DNA from: Ptychodera flava
Lineage: Eukaryota > Hemichordata > Enteropneusta > Ptychoderidae
Direction of reading: 5' to 3'
Assembly: GCF_041260155.1 (NCBI RefSeq)
Contig: NC_091928.1
Location: 47,160,137-47,224,136 of the forward strand
Length of the DNA: 64,000 bases
In this document: piece by piece, positions 56,401 through 64,000 of the stretch
Position numbering within the stretch: position 1 is the first letter of the stretch
Layout of the letters: each line of letters starts with the position of its first letter
The notes under the pieces: model-generated
Told to the model about the DNA's origin: nothing
Seen by the model: the letters and a program-made list of their open reading frames with translations, nothing else
The model's database searches: none
Position numbers and translations under genes: made by a program

Positions 56401-59344
56401 TTAGCGTGACCTAATCAAATGTGCTACTTTACATTGTTCAAACGGTTTTGTCATAGCAGTATTCTCATACACGGTGTTGTTTTACGATTATATATCACAG
56501 CAAGGAGCTGAATCCTCGTAGAGGGCGCGCTAGTTCAATTATGATATTTCTTCCATGGGGCCAAGGTCACTTCTAAAATTCAGAATTGAGTTGTGTGATT
56601 TGTCACATTAAAGGTATGTCACCTGTTCCAATGTTGCTACCATGAAAAGAGAAATCTAACCAATCACAGATTTCAAGCGGGTGGCCGCTTTTTAAAAACA
56701 GCGCCCTCACATGGGCATTTTGAATACCAAGGAACGCCCCTTTGACCATATATGGGCATATTTAGATTACAGGTGACTGTATACCTTTAAAGTGGAGCGG
56801 GAGCAAAAATATCTTTTGCAGACAATTGTTTCATTACGTTTCTAAATCATATTGTGACTGACTTCATGATATATTAATTTTAGGTTTGAAATAGCTGGTT
56901 ACTATGTTATTACGGTTTCACAAACTTACATATGAGACTGTTGTTCTGCTAGTAGAATCGTACACACACTCAGTCAAAAGCTCGTCGCCCTGTAATGTCA
57001 AAAATATACATCTTTCTATCCCCAAAAAGGAGGCGGTACTTGCGAGTGTTCTAAGTCGATTCTACCGATGGACTTCCTCTCACCGTAAGCAATCTTTCGT
57101 CAAAAGTCACAGTCCTAAATTATGAAATCTTCTGTTTTGGAATATTCGGTAAGAGTACTACGAGTTGTATGTGTCATCAAAAGGGATGATCGAAAATTTG
57201 TACCCGGTTATTACAGTGACTTTATTCCATGTCGAATATAGGGGTCAAAGAGTATACTCCAGTTTTTCCGGCGAAGGCACGTGATAATAAGCGAAGAATG
57301 GTGAAAATCATTGACAATACTTTTGTTTCATTTGCCTCGTGACTTTGGGTCTGGATATGAAGTCGACATGTCCAGTCTACACGTCAAAGTAAATATGGGC
57401 AAAACTGAAAAGTGTTTTTCTTGTGATATTCTGATCCCGAGATGTAAGATAGTAGGATTCGAAACATTTTTCTTTTTGTTTTGTTTTGTTTGTTTTGGGG
57501 AAGATGTAATGGCCCACAAAAAAGACTAGCAAATTTTGTAATTTTCTAAAGTTTGCAGAAATTTGCTTTCAGACAGAATTTTATTTTACGCCGGCAGATA
57601 GGATATTGTCATCTTACCGAGAAAATACTTACTTTTTTGTTTTCTGGACAAAACTGCTTTCAACAATATCATTTAAGGCCGAACAAAAAATTGTGCTGTT
57701 CCGATAACCCGACCTACCCTATTTTTTACCTGCCGACCCTAAACTTTTTAGAGCTACGTAAACACGGAAGTAACTTGAAAAAAGAGAGAAAAAAACGTAA
57801 AATCACGCGTTTGTTACTTGGCATTTGATTTTTGCTTGAACGAGGATGTCTTTTATGTTTTTTTTTTTTTTCTTTTATAAGTATGATACATTTTTCTGGA
57901 AATGTTGTGCCAGTGTTTGACCGCCCTGAACCTCTGAAAATGCATCTTTAAAATAAAAATATTTTGAAAAAAAATTCCAGCCGACCTACCTACCCTATTT
58001 TTGAAATCCACGTTATCGGAACAGCACAATTTATTTTATTTTTTTTTGCCTAATCAGAAATTGTTTAATTTAACAAACGAAACAGAAAGCAGTAGGTGAA
58101 CAGTTTGGTGGCTCCCTATGACCGATGGATATTCATCACACGGGCCAAAATGTCGTTGTTGGCGCCAAACACTTACCGGTCTGAGAACTACTTCCCTGGG
58201 CAACTTGCTCATTTCTTGATAGTTGAAATCGTAGTGGTCGTCCTTCATCAACATACGGAGTTCTCTGCCGTCGCGTACGTGCATGACACTGACCGCCGTT
58301 CCCAGCAGATGTTCGTGAAGTGCCACGGCAAAGACGTTGACATCGGTCCTATTGCCCGTTGCTCTGTCGATAAAACCCTGCATATGAAAGAATGAAAGCA
58401 GTCACTGTTCTCACGGTGTTGAGAAAATGCACAGTATACCATGCATTTCTGCTCTTCTTTTTCACACATTTTGTGTGGGTGATAATGTTAAAGAGGAAAT
58501 GTAATTGTGGATGCCGACGAACATACTTCGCTCCCATCACACCAGGAGAATTGCGACTCGATACACACCCTTAATGCTTGCGCAGCCGCATATGCTTGCG
58601 CAGCCGCATAATGAAAACTTTGTGTATTCGCGAAAAGTCGTGAATATTGATTACTTCAATAATGCAATATTAGGACACTAGAGGCTGCAATGTGCATGTA
58701 TGCAAAAATACTAAGCAAGTTTTAGCTCTAGAAAATTGTAGTTTCTCGGTAGCTTCACACATGAAGTGAGCCCTCTAAGCTGAAAGTCGTCAACGGCTAC
58801 TGTTGCAATAAGCTTCCTTTTATTATTGTTTTATAACCCCTAATGTCCCTTGTATTATTCCGGCACTATACAGTCTCATACCAGAGCTCAATTTTTCGTC
58901 TATAAATCCAAACAAGAATGCCATTTTCAACAATGAATACATCATGTACAAAAAGACATACACTGATGTGTACAAGGAGAAAAATGTTACATTTACGATT
59001 ATGCCTTCGAAACAGGTAAATCTATTAGTTTGTAAAATATTGGTATTAATATGGCCATATTGGGTATAATATTCCTATATGGTTATTAGTCCGCCGACCT
59101 CCTGTGTGAGTTCTGCCAGGCAGTGGCCATAATTTCTGAATTCTTCTACCCCTGGTGGTATGACCTGCTTCGGGCTGACTTGTTGACCGATGCTGAGAAG
59201 GCTGGCATCATAGTCCCGCAGTGTTGGTGTGTAATAGATACGTATACCGGAACTGTCATAGATATCTGCCAGAAAACATCAGTCAGAAAAGATGGTAATA
59301 GTATACGAGGTGATATGAGAATGGGGATGGTTGTGTGATGAGAA

Positions 59345-59405
<61 letters not shown>

Positions 59406-62400
59406 ATTCGCGACTAGAATTTTCATCACTAGTTAAGAACGTTAAGAACACATTTCCCTACAACAACCTTGAGGAGTTCTACAAATATTTCGAAGTTGGT
59501 CCTGCGATTTGAATCTAGCTAGAAGATACAGTAAAAAGAAACTCACTGTCAAGGTTATCCGGGTTATCGTAGTGTATTTCAACCATCACAAAGGTCGGGT
59601 CACCAACGGAGCCCAGGGAGAACCCAGCGTGCTCTGGGAAGTAGAAAGCCTGTCAAGGAATGTGCAAACATCACAAGACTTACATCATTCTGGAGGCATG
59701 GACATATTAGATTTATCTTTTATCATAAAATTCGTGATGCTGAGATAAAAAATGATTACGTTTGTCTTTGCCACAACAATAACCTATTATTGTGGGTTCC
59801 TTTTGACATAGATCTCGTTACTCATTTGCATTTCAGGCGAGATTTATGGCGGCGTTGGCTTTTTCCCGTTTTATTCAGAACGAAGAATAGTGCCGAGCGC
59901 AAATTAAGTCCTCGATTTAGCTTCATTGGTCTTAGAAAGCTCACTAATATTTCAATGTTATGAGGTGCCCTTGTACGTTTTTTTTTATCACAAATTGTTT
60001 TAACGGCAGTAAAACTGTAGCGGTAATCACTCAGCTGATCACATACGTAACAGAAAGAAAGTTTTAAGGAAACGTCCGGGGATAAGACAGGGAATATCTG
60101 TTGCACTCTAGAAAAGTCGGAAGGTTGTTGCAGGGGGTTAAAGACAATTTTTTTACCCTCTTCAAGCGTAATGCCAAATTAACCAATTTCAGTTACTACT
60201 TTTTACGGTATTCATGTTAGATTTGCACACACGCACGTTTCCCTCTGCAGATACAGATAGTAGTTTGTACATAGCTTAGAGGTGTACATTTTCAACCAAA
60301 CGTCCCTGGCGTGGTCGGACTTTTTCACCTCCACATCCCCCCCGCTGGATCTCGGACCCTTGAACCCACGGGTCTATGATCTTTGCATAACATAGAAAAC
60401 GGAAGGGTTTGCCGAACAGTGGCGTACAAAGGGTCAATCTAAACTGGTGTCAGTCCTGACAACCGATCGCTTCGTGTGAAAGCAAAATATTAACAGAGAA
60501 AATTTAAAGTGAATACATGCTGTTGTGAATTACTACATTAATCATAACGGATCCCTTCTTGAAATTATTTTAATGGCGAATGTGTTTCCATACATTTTGG
60601 ACCAAAATATTTTGTGATTAAATACAACACTGCAAAACATATCCCTACATTCAGTTGTCAACCAAAATAGAAAAAGAACCCACACACGGTTGATTTATAC
60701 CTCACCACCGATGGCCCATGCTATGAATGTCGACGAGCAGTACTCCCATTCGTCTGGCATGTTTGCCGTGTAGCATATATGTCCAGTTTCGTGATGTGCT
60801 GTTTCGTTGAAGCTAATGCGACACTGGTAGACCAGAACGTGGTGTACGTAGGCTTCGTTGCCAGCCTGTATGACCGGTTCATACTGTATAAAGAGTAGAA
60901 ACAAAAAGGCCTGTAATCTGTTTCAGCCGAACTTCAGAACGTCCTAACGTTGACGATTAATATTGCCAGCGTCGGCGAAAGATTCATGTTCTGGGCCGTT
61001 GAGGGCGCCTTTGTGGGAACGATTGCACGAATGCATGCAGTACTGCGTGAGAGCTAGAAATCTATACTGAACTTCGAGAATTGATAATTAAATGATACAC
61101 AACAGCGATAATATGCGGTATGCGGTGGTCGTCACACCCCACGAGCGTACTGTGTACCCTCGAAAGACTCACCACTTTTATTTACACAATTCCCCCCTTA
61201 CAACGCATTGTCAAAAGGCAACGGACATGATACAGGATCTACAAAACTGCATTACAAGATTTAGAGAATATACACATAAAAAATACTTGTGTGGACATCG
61301 TGGAGTTTCGACCGAGACTGAAGACAAAAGACCTTTACACCAATATATACGCATTCAACACCTGGTGACACAAGCGTCAATCAAAGGAATTCTCTTATGT
61401 AACGAATAGATAGTAATTATATGCTAATCTTCGAAACGCATATAATTGTTCAAACTTTCGGATGGATGTTCAAGCATAGCCGGGGAGTACAATTGATCTA
61501 GAAAACTCTAGTGAGAGTTAAATTTGACAGCTTGGTCAAACTGTAATTGGCTACTAAAGATATACTTTTAGTATCCAGATCTCTCACATTCTACCTTAAG
61601 CTACCAAACGTACCGTCCAGACGGGCGACAGTAAAATATGAGGCCATACACCCTCTGTTTGCTGTTTGTACTCGGACAGAGGTAACGCAGGTATCCTTGA
61701 TGTACAAACATTCTGAATAATCAGTACCTACCGCAATCATGTGGTGCTTTGAATTCAGCTCCGGCAGCTTGTAACCAAGACAGTAGTAGGTTGTGTGAGT
61801 CGCCGGGATGAGGTACTGTCGACGAGAATCAGGCATTGAAAAAAAATTACGCACAGAAACTTCATGGTGGCTATCCGTTTTATCATGGTCCCCGTGGTGA
61901 CACCCGGGGATGGCTGGCATCCCTGCTTGTTTCGAAACATTTCAAGATACACAAAGAAGACCCACGCTTTTGAGAAATGTGGGAGAACCTTTGACTGATA
62001 ATTATCCCTTTCATTCACAAAATTTAGGAGAGGGGAAGATATCGCAAGTCATGTCAATGCTGAATGAAGTAGTGTAATTGTTTTCAATAATAACACATCC
62101 GGGTAGTCTAATATTAGGGGGCGTCAGAGGTCGTATCCCAGGGAGACACCGGTCTGCCTTACGGAACCCCAGTTTGACCCAGACTTGAGAAACTTTAACC
62201 TGTTCCCCCCCAGTTTCCTATAAACAGGTCCAAAATCACCATTGATAACAATGGGTTTGGGCCAAACCATGGTGGTGGAAGGTTTAAATATGTGAGTGTG
62301 GAGTATCCGATAGATATTCTTAGTAATCCTTTCACTGGCCAGGCTCTCAGGAAAAATACCCTTTTCCTGTATTCGCTGCCTTTAAAAAATCACCACCTCC

Positions 62401-64000
62401 ATGATTTTTGAGAGCAGCACACAATTTTAATGGACACAAAAATTTCCATGATGAGAGTGCCAACACCGAATTATATGATGGTTCGCTGTAAGTATTTGCT
62501 CGGAATATAGAGCCATCTTGGAACTTACGTTGTTATTTCGGATGTCATACGTCACGACATCTTCACCAAGGTCAGGATTGGCTTCCACGCCCACCGAAAA
62601 CAATCGGATGCTTTTCACTCCACGATGGGTGTGCGCTGGGATTGGTTGACCTTCAACTGGATCCTCCGTATGGTGGGACCAAATAACACGGGTTGTATCG
62701 CTCTGTCAGAGGCATGACAAAAGAGAGAATTTATATTATAATGATTGACGTCACTATTGTTACCTCGGGTTTCGTCAAAACTAATTCGAACTGAGTAAAT
62801 CCACGTCAAAATTTGAAAAAAAAATGAACGTAAAATTTCGATATTTTAAAGATAAAATGTGTCAGAAACTTCTTGTCCATTGGTTTGATTATTCATTGAC
62901 AACCGAATCCTCGTGTAATCCCTTACCGCACTATGGATTTTGGCAAAATGGGAATAATTATTGAAAAGGGACTAGCACGATTGCATGGCACATGTATGGA
63001 GGTTCTATTGACAAGTCACCTCCATACTGGTAGTATAAAACTGAAATAAAAAATTAAGGAAGTTTTTTCGAAAATGATTTTTGCATTGTGGTGGAAATGA
63101 GATGGTCGCCCATGAAACAATTAGACTTCTATTCCTTAGTTGAGTCAACAAACTGTTCATAAATCAAAAATGCACACTATAGTTGGTTAAAAATCCGCGC
63201 TGAAAACAGGAAACTGCTCAGATGGTCCTTAGAAAAGTTCAGCATCGATATCTTGCAGAAAACGTATCATGCGTTACCGAGCATAACATTTTTCTTGGTC
63301 TTTTAAAGCTCCATAAGCTGTATCTTTTGACTATTTTTTCAGAACTTTTGTTTTGTGGTTTCCCTACACTTTCTGCATTGAATTCCTAAACTGTAATTTA
63401 ATGCCAAGTATTTAGCATATCAACACAACCTATATGAGTATAATCTCCATTGTTGTTGTTGAAAATTGTATTCAAGTCCGGATAATAATTCATTTGTAAA
63501 CAATAAACAAATGATCAGTGCACACATACAAGCTGCGTTGACACACAGTCCTGTGGTTGACAAAAAGAATACTCGAAATTTTCGGCATGACAAACAGATT
63601 AGGGTCAGACACGGTAGTTGATATACAGAAGCAGAATACTGAAAAACTTGCCAAAAGTTACAGCTTATGTCCCTTTATTTTACTGATCGCAGATAGTAAG
63701 CTTACACGATAGAAATTCTATATATGTTATCAAAATTACCGTCAGGAGCCAGTCGTGTTGGTCATCACAGGTATCAATTGGTCTTTCGAATTTCAGGATG
63801 GTGTACCCGTCCGCCTCCTCGCCATGAAGCAACGTATAGTCTTGGCTGTCGTCAACGACGGGTTCGGCAAATGCGGTTGCGTGACGATCCTGTTGAACGA
63901 GAAATGAAATAATTTTAAGAACAGTCATGTATCATTAGCCTGCCACTCAAGAATTTAGCAAGGGGATATAACATACGACAACAACAATCTTCATAAGCGG
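53200..64000 (-). CDS. moxd1: DBH-like copper monooxygenase, MOXD1 type (5' end outside the window)
   Basis: Ascorbate-dependent type II copper monooxygenase of the DBH/TBH/PHM superfamily; these enzymes act in the secretory pathway. I joined eleven exons, all with GT/AG borders and matching phases: 63740-63889, 62529-62702, 61732-61815, 60701-60883, 59547-59649, 59099-59265, 58177-58377, 56930-56989, 55852-55985, 54281-54455 and 53200-53406, together 545 residues. A possible 24-nt exon end lies at 63977-64000. Domains: end of a DOMON domain, then both copper-binding halves. Ligands are present: HH in AYVHHVLVYQC and H in VEIHYDN (CuH), HxH in VALHEHLLG and M in NEMCFAF (CuM). The protein ends in a hydrophobic tail, as in MOXD1, arguing against DBH itself. 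Signal peptide and DOMON start lie to the right. Substrate unknown. Confidence 0.93.
54281..54455 (-). CDS. moxd1: MOXD1-like gene, penultimate exon
   Basis: Acceptor cttttcag at phase 2, donor GAG|GTATGT at phase 0. It encodes 58 residues after the split Pro codon, from YGDPPIVLSP to GLAPDILE. The end corresponds to the PPDI segment of MOXD1 proteins. The exon has no Cys, unlike the vertebrate counterpart region. Confidence 0.88.
54707..55067 (-). repeat. family B TTAA element, copy 1 (intronic)
   Basis: About 360 bp with ends carrying AAATTGTGCTGTTCC and its inverse GGAACAGCACAATTT, bordered by TTAA on the left and CCTTA on the right. It matches the reverse complement of 57673-58053 over its whole length, including TAGGGTAGGTCGGGT-type words and TTTACTTAGCTCTAAAAAGT. 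It lies in the intron between exons 54281-54455 and 55852-55985. Confidence 0.85.
55852..55985 (-). CDS. moxd1: MOXD1-like gene, CuM Met exon
   Basis: Acceptor tcggatcag, donor CCCC|GTAAGT at phase 2. It encodes 44 residues plus two bases. GGTSTTNEMCFAFLYIYPR contains the Met ligand of the CuM copper (M9 of the exon), in the same place as the EMC motif of DBH and MOXD1, followed by the typical YPR. Confidence 0.92.
56608..56790 (-). repeat. family C TTAA element, copy 2 (intronic, complete)
   Basis: A complete 183-bp copy bounded by TTAA (56608-56611 and 56787-56790). Left end TTAAAGGTATGTCACCTG; the reverse complement of the right end is TTAAAGGTATACAGTCACCT. Inverted relative to 12766-12950. 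It lies in an intron of the MOXD1-like gene. Confidence 0.88.
56930..56989 (-). CDS. moxd1: MOXD1-like gene, 60-bp exon
   Basis: Acceptor gacattacag, donor TCATAT|GTAAGT, phase 0 on both sides; exactly 20 codons (GDELLTECVYDSTSRTTVSY). It corresponds to the GD.L.TEC.Y..T.R segment between the HxH and Met ligands in this family. The exon is invisible as a stand-alone frame and was found from the gap between its neighbours. Confidence 0.92.
57673..58053 (+). repeat. family B TTAA element, copy 2 (intronic)
   Basis: About 380 bp. The left end contains TTAAGGCCGAAC, then AAATTGTGCTGTTCCGATAA; the right end contains GTTATCGGAACAGCACAATT followed by GCCTAA. Opposite orientation to 54707-55067, in the intron upstream of the 60-bp exon. 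Confidence 0.85.
58177..58377 (-). CDS. moxd1: MOXD1-like gene, CuM HxH exon
   Basis: Acceptor ttcatatgcag, donor AGACCG|GTAAGT, phase 0 on both sides; 67 codons. VNVFAVALHEHLLG carries the two CuM histidines (H21 and H23 of the exon), and DDHYDFNYQEM is the family's following block. GNRT is a possible N-glycosylation site. Plus-strand frames across it are shadows. Confidence 0.93.
59099..59265 (-). CDS. moxd1: MOXD1-like gene exon (SSGIRIYYT block)
   Basis: Acceptor tttctggcag; the first two bases complete a split Asn codon. Donor CAGGAG|GTCGGC, phase 0. It encodes DSSGIRIYYTPTLRDYDAS and VIPPGVEEFRNYGHCLAEL, matching the SSG.R..YT and IPPG blocks between the CuH and CuM halves of MOXD1. 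The plus-strand frame at 59123-59338 is its shadow. Confidence 0.92.
59347..59402. repeat. (TC)n microsatellite in an intron
   Basis: 28 pure TC units within the short intron between exons 59099-59265 and 59547-59649. Confidence 0.97.
59547..59649 (-). CDS. moxd1: MOXD1-like gene, third CuH histidine exon
   Basis: Acceptor ccttgacag, donor GACA|GTGAGT, phase 0 to phase 1; 34 codons plus one base. AFYFPEHAGFSLG follows WAIGGE of the previous exon as in MOXD1, and VMVEIHYDNP supplies the third CuH histidine (H26 of the exon). Found from the gap between neighbouring exons. Confidence 0.92.
60701..60883 (-). CDS. moxd1: MOXD1-like gene, CuH HH exon
   Basis: Acceptor ctttatacag, donor GGTGAG|GTATAA, phase 0 on both sides; 61 codons. 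YEPVIQAGNEAYVHHVLVYQ contains the paired CuH histidines (H14, H15), followed by Cys residues of the conserved disulfide pattern and FIAWAIGGE. NET is a possible N-glycosylation site. Confidence 0.94.
61732..61815 (-). CDS. moxd1: MOXD1-like gene, 84-bp exon
   Basis: Acceptor ctcgtcgacag, donor ATTGCG|GTAGGT, phase 0 on both sides; 28 codons. LIPATHTTYYCLGYKLPEL and KHHMIA match the IP..DTTYWC...P....KHH.I block at the start of the catalytic core. A second GT four bases downstream of the donor would break the frame to the next exon and was not used. Confidence 0.92.
62195..62287 (-). repeat. family F short TTAA element, copy 2 (intronic)
   Basis: A 93-bp inverted copy of 51566-51659, bounded by TTAA (62195-62198 and 62284-62287), with the shared GGTTTGGGCCAAACCATGGT end. 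It lies in an intron of the MOXD1-like gene. Confidence 0.82.
62529..62702 (-). CDS. moxd1: MOXD1-like gene exon (DOMON-to-core linker)
   Basis: Acceptor cctctgacag, donor AATAAC|GTAAGT, phase 0 on both sides; 58 codons. SDTTRVIWSHHTEDP and HTHRGVKSIRLFSVG match the DSTVRVIWA and RG.KSLRLL landmarks of DBH and MOXD1. Confidence 0.92.
63303..63677 (+). repeat. family D TTAA element, copy 2 (intronic)
   Basis: About 375 bp. Left end TTAAAGCTCCATAAGCTGTA; the reverse complement of the right end is TAAAGGGACATAAGCTGTAA. The right TTAA has become TTTA. No coding capacity. Confidence 0.65.
63740..63889 (-). CDS. moxd1: MOXD1-like gene exon (end of DOMON domain)
   Basis: Acceptor tctcgttcaacag, donor CTGACG|GTAATT, phase 0 on both sides; 50 codons from DRHATAFAEPVVDDSQDYTL to the family's DTCD motif and HDWLLT. 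This is the C-terminal part of the DOMON domain. The upstream in-frame Met at 63926-63928 is intronic and not a start. Confidence 0.92.
63977..64000 (-). CDS. possible end of a further 5' exon of the MOXD1-like gene
   Basis: At the window edge the minus strand reads an open phase-0 stretch (PLMKIVVV) followed by a donor GTATGT at 63971-63976. The phase fits the next exon and the position fits a DOMON exon, but eight residues are too few for a family match. Confidence 0.3.

Noticed and set aside
59123-59338. 71-codon plus-strand frame
   Set aside because: Antisense shadow of the MOXD1-like exon at 59099-59265; the same applies to 58096-58395 and 53219-53425.

Overview
The window looks like nuclear DNA of an invertebrate deuterostome. 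An acorn worm (hemichordate) is my best guess and amphioxus is the main alternative; the sequence alone does not settle it. The reasons are intron-split genes with GT/AG junctions, AT-rich intergenic DNA with long microsatellites, many short inverted-repeat elements, and three metazoan gene families: a Dbx homeobox gene, a FoxQ2-type forkhead gene and a DBH-like copper monooxygenase of the MOXD1 type. Nothing indicates bacterial, viral or organellar DNA.

Layout. 1-2.1 kb: the last exon of a Dbx gene on the + strand (240-527), whose earlier exons lie left of the window, with its 3' UTR. 2.1-40.4 kb: a gene-poor stretch holding tetranucleotide arrays (11.4, 16.5 and 19.9 kb), an AT-rich block with a 248/249-bp tandem repeat (14.0-15.0 kb), and many short TTAA-bounded inverted-repeat elements, three of them joined end to end at 22.2-23.3 kb. 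40.4-42.0 kb: a compact, apparently intronless FoxQ2-type gene with CCAAT and TATA-like promoter elements and a poly(A) signal. 42-53 kb: a gene-poor stretch with one minus-strand tRNA-Val(AAC) gene at 50.3 kb. 53.2-64.0 kb: a minus-strand MOXD1-like gene. I could join eleven exons with consistent phases (545 residues), and all six copper-ligand positions are present. Its 5' end lies beyond the right edge.

The protein genes are not an operon and there is no evidence of shared function. Two are developmental transcription factors and the third is a secretory-pathway enzyme. The most distinctive feature is the mobile-element landscape: at least six unrelated short families (called A-F here) all end in TTAA, as expected of non-autonomous elements moved by a piggyBac-like, TTAA-specific transposase. 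No transposase gene was seen. Two copies of family B sit in opposite orientation in introns of the MOXD1-like gene and flank two coding exons.
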